From JBDHDH01 sp039591615 (GTDB lineage Bacteria > Gemmatimonadota > Gemmatimonadetes > Gemmatimonadales > GWC2-71-9): a DNA stretch of 64,000 nt. The stretch covers positions 8,775-72,774 of the forward strand of contig JBDHDH010000004.1 of assembly GCA_039591615.1 (NCBI GenBank), read 5' to 3'. The notes beneath the pieces were generated by a model. It saw only the letters and a program-made list of their open reading frames with translations, was not told the DNA's origin and did no database searches. A program made the position numbers and the translations under genes. Positions 8,907-18,627 of the stretch are shown here, piece after piece. Numbering within the stretch: position 1 is the stretch's first letter; each line of letters opens with the position of its first letter.

Positions 8907-9761
8907 ATGATCTCGACCCTTCTGAAAGTGCTCGCGGCGCTGCTGGTAGCCTACGCGGTGGTCGTGCTCCTGGCCTGGCAGTTTCAGGAGCGATTGGCCT
9001 TTCCAGGTCCCAACGCTCCGGTTCCCGATCCGGTGGCCCGTGGAATACCGGACGGCCGCGTCGTCACCACCGTTACGGCCGACGGAGTGCGCCTTCATGG
9101 CTGGTATCTCCCACCCGCGCCGGCGCCACCAGCGGGAGTCACCGCACCAGGCGTGATCTGGTTCTACGGCAACATGGAAACGGTGAGCGACCTCGCCCCG
9201 GTCCTGCGCACATTCCGACCACCGAGCACTGGTGTCCTCGTCTTCGACTACCGGGGCTACGGCCAAAGCGGAGGAAGACCCACCGAACTCGGTTTGTACT
9301 CCGATGCCGAGGCGGCATGGACGTTCCTTACTCAGCGTCCGGAGATCGACAGCACCCGTATCGCCGTCTACGGCCGCTCCCTCGGCAGCGCCGTGGCGCT
9401 GTATCTGGCGACCAGCCGTAGCGTCGCAGCGGTCGTGCTGGACTCGCCATTCTCCAATGCCCGGGAAATGGCGGATCAGCACTACGCCATCGTCCCGACC
9501 ACACTTCTCCATCTGCGCCTCGACAACGTGGAGCGGGCAAGCCAGGTCGAGGCACCGCTCTTGGTGGTTCACGGGTCCGAAGACCGAATAGCGCCGTTGC
9601 AGATGGGACGGGCGGTTGCTGACACGGCTCCCGACGGATCGCTCTTTGTCCTGGATGGAGCGGGACACAACGACACCTACACGTTCGGGAGCGAGAGCTA
9701 TCGGAACGAGTTCCACGCCTTTCTGGCCAAACATCTCGCGGATCGCGGCGGTCGCAACTAG
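8907..9761 (+). CDS. Alpha/beta hydrolase (BEM46-like), membrane-anchored
   Basis: The 284-residue serine hydrolase has an N-terminal membrane anchor (about 5-24). A YGNM oxyanion region lies near 87-90. The nucleophile elbow YGRSLGS has Ser158, and the rest of the triad is Asp226 in HGSEDR and His254 in GAGHND. The fold and motifs match the ABHD13/BEM46 and YfhR group, for which physiological substrates are mostly unknown. It follows the membrane/HhH gene by 10 bp and is probably co-transcribed with it. Confidence 0.9.
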   Translation: MISTLLKVLAALLVAYAVVVLLAWQFQERLAFPGPNAPVPDPVARGIPDGRVVTTVTADGVRLHGWYLPPAPAPPAGVTAPGVIWFYGNMETVSDLAPVLRTFRPPSTGVLVFDYRGYGQSGGRPTELGLYSDAEAAWTFLTQRPEIDSTRIAVYGRSLGSAVALYLATSRSVAAVVLDSPFSNAREMADQHYAIVPTTLLHLRLDNVERASQVEAPLLVVHGSEDRIAPLQMGRAVADTAPDGSLFVLDGAGHNDTYTFGSESYRNEFHAFLAKHLADRGGRN

Positions 9762-9921
9762 GTTGTTCCCTGCTCTGCGTCCCATCAGCGGTTGCGGACA
9801 TGCGTCGCGCTCACCGATCCGCGCTCGCGCGAGAACGCCGACATCGTCGGCGCCAAACATGTTGTGTTACCCGCCACCTTGGCAAAAGCGGAAACGGAAA
9901 ACGACTGACTGTGAGGTAACG

Positions 9922-11601
9922 ATGACTCGTGCACTCGTCCTGCTCCCCACGCTGCTCGCGAGCACGCTCCTCGCGCAGGAACGCGCAGCCGATCTGATCG
10001 TCACCAATGCGCGGATCTACACCGCCGACGAGACACGTCCCGTGGCGGAAGCTCTTGCCGTGCGCGACGGTCGGGTCGTTTTCGTCGGGGGTAATCGCGG
10101 GGCGCTTACCTACCGGGGGCAGCGCAGCAACCAGGTGGACCTCGCCGGCCAGATCGTGATCCCCGGCATGATCGACGCGCATGTTCACCTCGTGGGACTC
10201 GGCACCGCGTTGCGCACCGTCGATCTCGTCGGCACGCGATCGTATGAGGAGGTCATTCGGCGCGTGGTCGAACGGGCAGGCACGGTCCCGCCCGGCGAAT
10301 GGGTTCGCGGCCGCGGGTGGGATCAGAACGACTGGCCCGACACGCGATTCCCGACGCACGAGGAACTCTCCGGCGCGGTCCCAGATCATCCGGTATACCT
10401 GACGCGTGTCGATGGGCACGCTGCCCTCGTCAATGCCGAAGCGATGAAACTCGCCGGAGTGGACGCCAGCACCTCGGATCCCGACGGTGGGCGTCTCCTC
10501 CGCGATGCGGAAGGGCGTCCCACCGGCGTGCTCATCGATCGCGCGCAGGGTGCCGTCGCCCGCGTAATCCCCCTGCCGTCGCGGAGCGAGGTTCGCGAGG
10601 CCATTCTCGCGGCGGTTCAGGAAGTCAATCGCTGGGGTCTTACTGGGGTGCACGACGCCGGTGTAGGGACTGAGATGCTCGACCAGTACGAGGAACTGGC
10701 GCGCGAAGGCCGGTATAACCTCCGCAATTACGTCATGACCTCATCTGATGACGCGACGCTGGAGCGCTATTTCGAGCGCGGCCCACAAGCCGGACTGTAC
10801 GATGGACGTCTGTGGATTCAAGCGATCAAGATCAGCTCAGATGGCGCGCTGGGAAGCAGAGGAGCCGCGCTCCTCGAGCCCTATGCCGACGACCCGGGCA
10901 ACGTGGGCCTCATCACTACGCCCTACGAACGTGTACGGGAGGTGGCGATCCGGGCATTACGCAACGGATTTCAGCTCAACGTCCACGCCATCGGCGATCG
11001 CGCGAATCGTATGGTCCTCGATGCCTTTGAATCCGCCTTGGAGGAGGTCCCAACGCCCGATCACCGCTTTCGGATCGAGCATGCCCAGGTCATTCACTAC
11101 CAAGACATCCCGCGCTTCGCTGAACTGGACGTGATTCCGTCGATGCAGGGGAGCCACCAGACCAGTGACATGTACTGGGCCATGGACCGCCTTGGCTGGA
11201 CCCGCGTGCAAGGCGCCTACGCGTGGCGATCTCTCTTGAACACCGGTGTGGTGATCCCCAACGGATCCGATTTCCCCGTGGAGTCGCCCAATCCGCTGAT
11301 CTCGTTCAAGGCGTTCGTGACCCGACAGGATGAGCACAACTGGCCCGCCGGTGGCTGGTTTCCGGCCGAGCGCACCACCCGCGACGAAGCACTCAAGAGC
11401 ATGACGCTGTGGCCCGCATATGCTGCGTTCATGGAGGATGTGGCGGGGTCACTATCGCCGGGAAAGTTTGCAGACTTCGTGGTGCTGGATCAGGATATCA
11501 TGAGGATCGCACCCGAGCGGATCCTCGACACGAAGGTGGTGATGACCGTTCTGGGTGGAGAAGTCGTTTATCGAAGAGACGCAGGAGACACCACGGAGTG
11601 A
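9922..11601 (+). CDS. Secreted amidohydrolase (family 3, YtcJ-like)
   Basis: Predicted exported metal-dependent hydrolase of the amidohydrolase superfamily. The 559 residues begin with a signal peptide (MTRALVLLPTLLASTLLA) chosen because a GAGGTAAC ribosome site precedes this ATG; the frame stays open further up but overlaps the previous gene. The metal motif DAHVHL (about residue 88), a later His in NVHAIGDRAN, RIEHAQ and the Asp of PNGSDFPVE follow family order. Substrate specificity in this family cannot be read from sequence. Confidence 0.9.
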   Translation: MTRALVLLPTLLASTLLAQERAADLIVTNARIYTADETRPVAEALAVRDGRVVFVGGNRGALTYRGQRSNQVDLAGQIVIPGMIDAHVHLVGLGTALRTVDLVGTRSYEEVIRRVVERAGTVPPGEWVRGRGWDQNDWPDTRFPTHEELSGAVPDHPVYLTRVDGHAALVNAEAMKLAGVDASTSDPDGGRLLRDAEGRPTGVLIDRAQGAVARVIPLPSRSEVREAILAAVQEVNRWGLTGVHDAGVGTEMLDQYEELAREGRYNLRNYVMTSSDDATLERYFERGPQAGLYDGRLWIQAIKISSDGALGSRGAALLEPYADDPGNVGLITTPYERVREVAIRALRNGFQLNVHAIGDRANRMVLDAFESALEEVPTPDHRFRIEHAQVIHYQDIPRFAELDVIPSMQGSHQTSDMYWAMDRLGWTRVQGAYAWRSLLNTGVVIPNGSDFPVESPNPLISFKAFVTRQDEHNWPAGGWFPAERTTRDEALKSMTLWPAYAAFMEDVAGSLSPGKFADFVVLDQDIMRIAPERILDTKVVMTVLGGEVVYRRDAGDTTE

Positions 11602-11632
11602 TTGAACCGCTGGAAGGGCAGACGAGCGCTTC

Positions 11633-14224
11633 ATGACCGATCCCATCCTCGATCGTCTGCAATCGGCCCTTGCCGAACGCTACGACTTGCAACGGGAGAT
11701 TGGCCGCGGCGGGATGGCGACGGTATACCTCGCCGAGGAGCGACATCCTCGGCGGCACGTCGCCATCAAGGTGTTCGATCCCGATTTCGCGCCGCACTTG
11801 ATGCGCGAACGGTTCCTCCGGGAGATCGACGTCGTCTCCAAGCTCGCGCACCCGCACATCGTGCCGGTCTTCGCCGCCGGGGAGGCGGGCGGGCTGCTCT
11901 ACTACGTGATGCCGTACATCGATGGGGAGTCGCTCCGGCACCGAGTGGACCGGGAGGGCGCCTTGCCGCCCAACGACGCAACGCGGATCGGCCGCGAGGT
12001 GGCGAGCGCTCTTCACTACGCCCACGACCAGGGCATCATCCATCGCGACATCAAGCCCGAGAACATCTTGCTGGCCGATGGTCATGCCATGGTGGCCGAC
12101 TTCGGCATCGCACGGGCTGTGGGGGCGGCAGGTCGCGCGCACCTAACGCAGACGGGCTTTGCCATGGGAACCCCGGCCTACATGAGTCCGGAACAGTGGG
12201 CGGGGAGTGGCGAAATCGACGGGCGTACTGACGTTTTCGGCCTTGGGTGCGTGGTCTTCGAGATGCTGGAGGGACGGTTACCGCCCGACGGCCTCGCCCG
12301 GCGCCGCGAGAGTGTGCGCCAGCTGCTGCGACGCTCCCAGAGCGGCCGACACACCCCGACCGGTCTCCGAGCCGCCCTCGAGCGGGCGTTGGCCTTGCGT
12401 CCCGATGATCGCTATCCGACGGCCGCCGCCTTCGGCGAGGCGCTGGGCAGCAGCGGGGGGTACGCCATCCGGTTACCCGCTCCCATCGGCGGGAGGAAGC
12501 TCGCGGCCGCCGTGACTCTCGCACTCGTGGTTGGCATCGCCCTCGCGGTCGGTATCGTGCTCCCAAGCCGAGGAGCGGCGGGAACACCGTCGCGAGTCGT
12601 AGTCTCGATGTTCGAGAATCAAACAGGTGACCCAACCCTCACGCCGCTCGGCATGATGGCCGCAGACTGGATTACCCAGGGCCTTGCACAAACGGGCCTG
12701 GTGGAGGTGGTGGGAACCCGCACCGCGATGGCGGCCGCGGCTGGCGCCGACCCTTCCCGCCCGCCGCCACGAGCGGCGGAAGTGAGCCTCGGCCTCGCCC
12801 AAGAAACCGGCGCCGGGATCGTGGTGTGGGGCGCCTACTACCTCGGTGACGCTCGGGTGGTTCACTTCCAGGCGCAGATCACGGATGCCGTGGACGGCAG
12901 GTTGCTGCGAGCTCTCGACCCCGTGGCGAGCTCGATTGATTCTCCACTCGTGGCGGTGGAGACGCTGAGACAGCGGGTCATGGGAGCGCTGGCCACTCTG
13001 TTCGACGAGCGGCTCAGCTCCTGGGCGACAGCTGCAGCCCAGCCGCCGTCCTACGATGCGTACCAGGAATACATCGAGGGAATGACGCTCTTCATGCAGC
13101 TCCGGCAACTGGAGGGCATCCAACATCTGTACCGAGCTGCTGAGCACGATTCGACCTTCGTGACACCGCTCCTTTTCGCCGCCTTTGCCCACGCGACGCT
13201 TGGTCAGTTCGCGGCCACTGACTCCATCGCCCAGATCGTGAACCGCTCCCGGGAACGGCTTTCCCCATTCGATCGCCACTTGCTCGACTGGACCCTGGCA
13301 ATGACGGACGGCGACTTCGACCGGGCATTATCGGCCGTGCGCAAGGCGGTGGCCATCTCACCGGGAGGGGAGCCACTCACTCTCGTGGGTCTCACGGCGC
13401 TCAATGCGAACAGGCCCCGAGAAACCCTCGACGCCTTCCAGCAGATGGATCCAGAGCGCGGGCTCATGCAGGGGTTCTTCCTCTATTGGCACTACATCGG
13501 CGCTGCTCATCACCTCATGGGCAACCACCGGCGTGAGCTCGCCGCGCTCCGGCGCGGGTTACAGCAGTACCCATCCAACCCGCAGTTGGGCCACATGGAG
13601 CTGTCGGCCCTCGCCGCCCTGGGCCGAGTGGACGAGCTCCGGGACTCGCTCAGGACCCGTGAGCCGCGTCCGAGCAGCTGGGCCCATGGGGCGGGGGTTC
13701 CCGCGTGGGGGGACCTCCTCCGACTGCTCGCGCTGGAGCTCGGTGCACACGGCCACCCCGTCGACGGGGCAGCGTTGACGGGTCAAGCAGTGGACTGGTA
13801 CCGACAGCAACCCGAGGATTCTCTTCGCAGCGAAGCCTTTCGGTACGGCCTTGCCCGGACGCTCTATCATGCTGGAGCGCTCGACGAGGCACGGCAGTTG
13901 TTCGAAGGGCTTGCCACCGAACAGCCGGACAGTGTCGGCTATCGCGGGTACCTGGGAGCGATTGCCGCCAAGGGAGGAGAGCGGGCGCGGGCGAGGCAGA
14001 TCTCGGAGTCGCTCAGCGCATTCGAGCGACCGTACCTGTTCGGACAGATCCCATACTGGCAGGCTCGCATTGCCGCCCGGGTCGGCGACCGCGACGAGGC
14101 AGTGCGCCTCCTACGGCGTGCGTTCGCGGAAGGCGGCTTTCACGACCACGTTCACGCCGACGCGGATCTCCAGAGCTTGAGCGACTACCGCGCCTACCGT
14201 GAGTTGCTGGAGCCCAGGAACTGA
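11633..14224 (+). CDS. Ser/Thr protein kinase with transmembrane segment and TPR-rich sensor half
   Basis: Receptor-like kinase of 863 residues. The cytoplasmic Hanks kinase (about 18-270) has the Gly loop IGRGGMATVYLA, Lys46 in VAIK, His137-Arg-Asp139 in HRDIKPENIL, DFG at 156-158 and GTPAYMSPEQ. One membrane helix at about 290-310 leads to an extracytoplasmic region with a TolB/FlgO-like part (about 320-460) and TPR-type helical repeats to the end. Kinase-TM-TPR proteins with this N-terminus are very common in Gemmatimonadota. The ligand is unknown. Confidence 0.93.
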   Translation: MTDPILDRLQSALAERYDLQREIGRGGMATVYLAEERHPRRHVAIKVFDPDFAPHLMRERFLREIDVVSKLAHPHIVPVFAAGEAGGLLYYVMPYIDGESLRHRVDREGALPPNDATRIGREVASALHYAHDQGIIHRDIKPENILLADGHAMVADFGIARAVGAAGRAHLTQTGFAMGTPAYMSPEQWAGSGEIDGRTDVFGLGCVVFEMLEGRLPPDGLARRRESVRQLLRRSQSGRHTPTGLRAALERALALRPDDRYPTAAAFGEALGSSGGYAIRLPAPIGGRKLAAAVTLALVVGIALAVGIVLPSRGAAGTPSRVVVSMFENQTGDPTLTPLGMMAADWITQGLAQTGLVEVVGTRTAMAAAAGADPSRPPPRAAEVSLGLAQETGAGIVVWGAYYLGDARVVHFQAQITDAVDGRLLRALDPVASSIDSPLVAVETLRQRVMGALATLFDERLSSWATAAAQPPSYDAYQEYIEGMTLFMQLRQLEGIQHLYRAAEHDSTFVTPLLFAAFAHATLGQFAATDSIAQIVNRSRERLSPFDRHLLDWTLAMTDGDFDRALSAVRKAVAISPGGEPLTLVGLTALNANRPRETLDAFQQMDPERGLMQGFFLYWHYIGAAHHLMGNHRRELAALRRGLQQYPSNPQLGHMELSALAALGRVDELRDSLRTREPRPSSWAHGAGVPAWGDLLRLLALELGAHGHPVDGAALTGQAVDWYRQQPEDSLRSEAFRYGLARTLYHAGALDEARQLFEGLATEQPDSVGYRGYLGAIAAKGGERARARQISESLSAFERPYLFGQIPYWQARIAARVGDRDEAVRLLRRAFAEGGFHDHVHADADLQSLSDYRAYRELLEPRN

Positions 14225-14371
14225 CGACCGGGATCGGGCCTCCAACGACGGCACACGGAACGGGCCACGGCAGGGAATTGCGGCCTACGGCGAGGGGATG
14301 CCGATCTCCTGATCCCGAGAGGTATTCCCCCTATCGGGAATCGACGATCTCCACGGCGTAGCGTGACCGTT
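14225..14371. terminator. Convergent intergenic region with inverted repeats
   Basis: 147 bp between converging genes. It contains the inverted repeat ATTCCC-n6-GGGAAT around 14324-14341, overlapped by TCCCGA/TCGGGA arms. Either could act as a terminator, although no T-tract follows. No coding potential seen. Confidence 0.4.
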
Positions 14372-15475
14372 TCAGTCGTACTCGCGGCACCTGTCTCGGA
14401 ACTCTCGCTTCGTCTTGCCCTCGTCGTTGATCACTTCGTAGAACTTGTCGAAATACTCGAGCGTCTTCTCGAGCACCTTGGGTTCGAGGCCCTGCTGCTC
14501 GCGGTAGAGGGCATAGATCTCTTCGCGCTTCTGGTTGAAGAGGTCGAGAACGGCCGGCAGTAGGCTCTCAGACTGGCAGAACCCGCGGTAGAGACGCTCC
14601 CGGACGTTCCGGATGCCGAGCTGCTCGAGGTTCCCCCGGTACAAGCGATTGGCGTACCGCGTGTTGAGGAGCCCAGCCATGTCGAAGTCGTACGGAACCG
14701 AAAAGACCGGACCCGCCATCGTGCCGATCGGTTTCGTATTGTGGCAACACTCGTGCTTCTCCGGCTCCGGCATGAAAGCCGAGAAGTCGGTATTGCCGAT
14801 GAAGTACTGGAACACCTCGACCAGGGCGAGGTTGAATCCATCCGCCATATTGGGCGGTATCCGGGGAACGGCGAGGTACTCCCACCCGTTCCGGGCCGCC
14901 ATCATCTCCTCGTCCTCGATGAGGAAGGCATAACTCGTCGCCGGATCGCGGCTTCCTTCCGTATCGACGTAAGTAATCCCAGCCAGGCGAACCCGGAAGC
15001 TCATCTCCGTGAGCAGGTTGTACGTCCGGTACGTCAGGTACTCGAGCAGCACGTACTGTCGGAACTCGTCTTTGTCATCCTGACAATGCGTGACCAGCTT
15101 GAGCTTGTCTTGCCCCTCGAACATCGTCCCGGCCACGGAGTCCTGCTGAAAGTTGAGTCGGAGCGGCGGGAACTTGCACACCCGCTTCTGGAGTCGGGTC
15201 TTGCCCCTGGTACGGACCTTGACGCTCAGCGACACCTTCTCACCGCCGGGAGAATCCACGATCACGGCTCCCGGGAATTCCTCGCTCTCCTGCTCCCGCT
15301 CTTTCATGATGCTCTTGAGCGGTGCCTCAACGGTGAAGGTCAGCGCATCGTGGGACGCAAAGAGCGGAACATCGGTCATCATTTCGGGCGTGGAATCGGA
15401 CGCTGCTTGCTGCGCCATGGCTGCGGACGTCGAGAACACGATGGCGGTCGCGAGAAAGCCCACGAGTCGGGTCAC
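14372..15475 (-). CDS. Secreted protein, possibly CotH-kinase-like
   Basis: Hypothetical exported protein of 367 residues. The GTG at 15475 is chosen because it has a strong GAGGAGGAG ribosome site and is followed at once by a signal peptide ending near AAMAQQ; the ATG upstream at 15670 gives no signal. The middle carries KVRTRGKTRLQKRVCKFPP, and the later stretch VPYDFDMAGLLN has a DFD-like acidic motif. Order and style resemble CotH/spore-coat-type kinases (RGN.S..YKK...L.F, then a DxDxxF-like site), but the match is by eye and remote. Six cysteines are present, as in exported proteins. Confidence 0.6.
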   Translation of the reverse strand: MTRLVGFLATAIVFSTSAAMAQQAASDSTPEMMTDVPLFASHDALTFTVEAPLKSIMKEREQESEEFPGAVIVDSPGGEKVSLSVKVRTRGKTRLQKRVCKFPPLRLNFQQDSVAGTMFEGQDKLKLVTHCQDDKDEFRQYVLLEYLTYRTYNLLTEMSFRVRLAGITYVDTEGSRDPATSYAFLIEDEEMMAARNGWEYLAVPRIPPNMADGFNLALVEVFQYFIGNTDFSAFMPEPEKHECCHNTKPIGTMAGPVFSVPYDFDMAGLLNTRYANRLYRGNLEQLGIRNVRERLYRGFCQSESLLPAVLDLFNQKREEIYALYREQQGLEPKVLEKTLEYFDKFYEVINDEGKTKREFRDRCREYD

Positions 15476-15785
15476 AGCTCCTCCTCGGCAAAGGTCGACG
15501 TACCCTGTAACATGAAAACGAACCAGTCGCAGGAACCCGGCAAGGCCAGCCACGATCCGCCCCGGGACTCGCAGTGGCGGCCGTAGAAACTGGCGCGGCA
15601 ACGCTTGAGTCCGGCCTTTGCTACTCAACATGAAGGGATCCTGAAGAATACCATAAGATAGCTTGAACAATACCGCCTCGGCGTTCGGTCCGGTAGCATC
15701 TCGTTCCGAGACCGGTCCCGGGTCCCCAGCACCAGTGGAGAGATGCTATTACTGACGCGTCAATCCCCAGTCAATCAGGCGAGGC
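15476..15785 (-). promoter_or_regulatory. 310-bp gap: promoter of the CotH-like gene and terminator of the upstream operon
   Basis: No gene seen. On the minus strand an AT-rich stretch at about 15635-15670 (with TTGTTC, TATCTT and TATTCT elements) may hold the promoter of the CotH-like gene. Nearer the upstream operon lie a long hairpin (15694-15748) and a perfect 10-bp palindrome TGACGCGTCA (15753-15762). Confidence 0.45.
15694..15748 (-). terminator. Hairpin with 9-bp perfect arms after the MFS operon
   Basis: TAGCATCTC (15694-15702) and GAGATGCTA (15740-15748) form a perfect 9-bp stem that encloses a GC-rich 37-nt loop with further pairing. It lies 38-92 bp beyond the MFS stop codon on the minus strand, where an operon terminator is expected. 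There is no clear U-tract. Confidence 0.45.
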
Positions 15786-17000
15786 TTACCCCCCCACCTC
15801 CACCGCCGCCTCCGAGATTCTTCCTGCGGGTGGCACCCTGAACGCGAGGACGGTCACAATCCCCACCACAGCAGCGGCGATATAGAAGGGTACCGCCCGG
15901 CCCAGGCCCTGGAACGCCGCCGTGGCCCAGATGGGCGCGATGACCCGCGACACGCCGCCGAAGGCCTGCTGCACCCCTAAGGTCTGGCCTCGCTCGTGTT
16001 CGGCCACGCGTTGCGTCACCAGCGCGGTGACTGACGGGAAGAGACACGCGGTGCCGATGGGGATGAGGGCGATGACGACCCCCAGCGAGATGACGGAGCG
16101 GGGAAAGGGAATCGCAAAGAGGCCCATGGTGAGGAGCATCGCTCCGATCCGCATCACCTTCGTCTCACCCAGCCAATCGACCAGCTTGCCGAGAATCACG
16201 GCGCGCATGACCACTCCGAGGGCTCCGACGTACACGAAGAAGATCCCGATGGTTTTTTCCGTGATGCCGAAGTCGCTCTCCAGATACAACGCCAGTACGG
16301 CGGTCATCGACATGAACCCGAGCATGCCGACCGCGTAGATCCAGACCAGTCGGGCAACCTCTCCCTGGGGTACTCGCACGAAATCGACGATCATATTCCC
16401 AAGGGACCGCAACGGTTCCTGCGGCGCGCTGTCGGCGACGGCCCCGCTCCCCATCTTGCGAGGATGCGATTCGGGTAGCCAGCGGGACGCAAATCCGATG
16501 TTCAGTACACACAGTCCCGCAGCGACGAGCCCCGGAGCGGCTGGGCCGAAATTGAACGCGAGTGACCCGATGGCGGGGCCGATCATGACCCCGGCCGCGG
16601 TGGAGGCGGAGAGCCATCCCAAGGCTCTCGCCCGATCTTTCGGCTGGGTCACGTCGGCGACATAGGCCTGGAGCACGCCCGTGGTCCCCCCTCCGATCCC
16701 CTGAATCAGACGCGACAGGAACAGCATCCAGATAGTGACCGCGAACCCGAACACCACGAACGCGATGGCCGACATACTCAGGCCGAAGAGAATGGCGGAC
16801 CGGCGCCCTAACCGGTCAGAGAGCCGTCCCCACAGTGGAGCCGCGCCGAGCTGAGCGATGGAGAAGATGGCGATCATCCACCCGATGACCCACTCCTGGG
16901 CCTCGAGACGGAGTGCGTAGAAGGGGAGTAGCGGGAAGATCATGGCGAAGCCGATCATGTCGACGAAGGCTGCCGCCATGAGTACCGAGAGCCGCCTCAT
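15786..17000 (-). CDS. Major facilitator superfamily transporter (DHA1/TetA-like)
   Basis: Twelve-helix secondary transporter of 404 residues. Helix 1 is at about 5-25, and the loop 2-3 signature GRLSDRLGRR (about 58-67) and motif C region GIGGGTTGVLQAYVAD in helix 5 mark it as a drug:H+ antiporter-like member. Start ATG at 17000 overlaps the permease stop (ATGA). As the last gene of an iron-type ABC operon it could export a metabolite linked to that system, but the link is inference. Confidence 0.9.
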   Translation of the reverse strand: MRRLSVLMAAAFVDMIGFAMIFPLLPFYALRLEAQEWVIGWMIAIFSIAQLGAAPLWGRLSDRLGRRSAILFGLSMSAIAFVVFGFAVTIWMLFLSRLIQGIGGGTTGVLQAYVADVTQPKDRARALGWLSASTAAGVMIGPAIGSLAFNFGPAAPGLVAAGLCVLNIGFASRWLPESHPRKMGSGAVADSAPQEPLRSLGNMIVDFVRVPQGEVARLVWIYAVGMLGFMSMTAVLALYLESDFGITEKTIGIFFVYVGALGVVMRAVILGKLVDWLGETKVMRIGAMLLTMGLFAIPFPRSVISLGVVIALIPIGTACLFPSVTALVTQRVAEHERGQTLGVQQAFGGVSRVIAPIWATAAFQGLGRAVPFYIAAAVVGIVTVLAFRVPPAGRISEAAVEVGG

Positions 17001-18610
17001 CGCTTCGTCCCCACCGTCATCGCGGCCGCGGAAAAGACCATGAGGAGCACGCCGTACGCCGCTGCCAATCCCACATCGAACTGCCGAAGCGCACCCAGGA
17101 TCTCGATGGAGATGGGGCGAGTGTCGAAGGTGTAGAGCACGATCGACGTCACGAAATCTCCCAGCGCCGTCGCGAAGGCCAGTGCGCCGCCCGCGAGGAT
17201 CGCCGGACGCAGGAGGGGAAGCGTGATCGCGCGCAGCGTCCGCCATCGACCGGCACCGAGGGACGCTGCCGCTTCCTCGAGTGACGGGTCGAGTTGACGG
17301 AAACCGGCGAGGACCGATCCCGACGCGATGGGGATATTCCGAATCAGATACGCGAGGGGCAGGATGACCACCGTCCCCACCAGGACCCAGCGCCCGACCC
17401 ATGGGGCACGGATACTGAACGTCGCCGCCAGGGCGATCGCCAGAACAGTGCCCGGCACAGCCCAGGGAACGTTGACCAGCGTTTCGATCATGCCGCGCAG
17501 CGATGCCCGCCGCTGGACAACGAGGCGGCCCGCCCACACAGAGATGGCAAGCGCCGCCACCGTCGCGGCCGCAGCCATCCACAGCGAGTTCATGAGGGGC
17601 CGCAGGCGCTCGGGTTCCGAGACCAGATCCACGTAGTTGCCGAGCCCATACGCCGGCGGGAAGAGTTGTGTCGTCCAGGTGCCGACAGGGACGAAGGACA
17701 CCAACACCAGCGTCATGTGGGGAAGCAAGAGGAAGAGCCCCAGCACCCACCCAACCCCCGTCGCGCCCCACCGGACGAGTGGCCGAGTCAACGCGCGGGC
17801 CGGAGGAGCCGTTCCCTTCCCCACCGCGGCCACCAGGTCGGTCCCCCGCGTGCGGCGAAGCAGTGCCAATCCCACGAGGGCAACCAAGGCGAGACCGGCG
17901 GTTTCCGCCGTAGCCATCGCCATGTCACCGTTCAGCTTGCTGGCCACGATCTGCGTCGTCATGACCCGAAATCCGCCGCCGAAGATGTAGGGGGCGCTAA
18001 ACGATCCCAGCGACGTCATGAACGTGAGGAGCGCGGCGGCCGCCACCTGCGGGCGGAGGAGTGGGAGCGTAACGCGAGCGACGGTGGACCACGGTCCCGC
18101 GCCCAGCGACTGCGCCGCCTCGTACATGGAACCATCGATGCGCGCGAGGCCCGCTCGCATAAACAGGTAGAAGTACACGTACATCGAGTACGCGTGCACG
18201 AGCAAGATGGCCCCGGGGCCCCGCAACCGCCACGGCGCTTCGTCCAAACCCAAGACAAGCGCCACGGCACGCCCCACAAAACCGCTCTCGCCGTAAAGGA
18301 AGAGAAAGGCGATCACGCCAACCAGTGGCGGCAGCACGGCCGGCAGCGCAACGAGGGCGCCGAGCACGCGCCGGCCCGGAAAATCGACCCGCTCGAAGAC
18401 AAAGGCGAGCGGGATGCCAATGATCGCGGCGAGGGCGACACTGGCAGCCGAGATCCAGATGCTGGCCCACATCGCGGACCACTCTCGACGCTCGCTGACG
18501 AACTCCGCAACGTATTGCAGCGTCCACCCTGCTTCGCCGCGCACGCTCTGCAGGAATACCAGCGCAAGGGGATACACCACGATCCACAGCAGCAGGACCG
18601 TGAGCCACAC
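16997..18610 (-). CDS. Fe3+-type ABC transporter permease (fused double domain)
   Basis: The 537-residue inner-membrane permease has about 12 hydrophobic segments in two BPD_transp_1 halves. Each half has an EAA-type loop contacting the ATPase (EAAQSLGAGPWSTVARVTLP near 190 and EEAAASLGAGRWRTLRAITLP near 445). Fused double permeases of this sort belong to FbpB/ThiP-like systems. It begins 17 bp after the ATPase gene and overlaps the MFS start by 4 bp. Confidence 0.9.
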   Translation of the reverse strand: MWLTVLLLWIVVYPLALVFLQSVRGEAGWTLQYVAEFVSERREWSAMWASIWISAASVALAAIIGIPLAFVFERVDFPGRRVLGALVALPAVLPPLVGVIAFLFLYGESGFVGRAVALVLGLDEAPWRLRGPGAILLVHAYSMYVYFYLFMRAGLARIDGSMYEAAQSLGAGPWSTVARVTLPLLRPQVAAAALLTFMTSLGSFSAPYIFGGGFRVMTTQIVASKLNGDMAMATAETAGLALVALVGLALLRRTRGTDLVAAVGKGTAPPARALTRPLVRWGATGVGWVLGLFLLLPHMTLVLVSFVPVGTWTTQLFPPAYGLGNYVDLVSEPERLRPLMNSLWMAAAATVAALAISVWAGRLVVQRRASLRGMIETLVNVPWAVPGTVLAIALAATFSIRAPWVGRWVLVGTVVILPLAYLIRNIPIASGSVLAGFRQLDPSLEEAAASLGAGRWRTLRAITLPLLRPAILAGGALAFATALGDFVTSIVLYTFDTRPISIEILGALRQFDVGLAAAYGVLLMVFSAAAMTVGTKR

Positions 18611-18627
18611 GCCGCGAGGTCTTCGTG

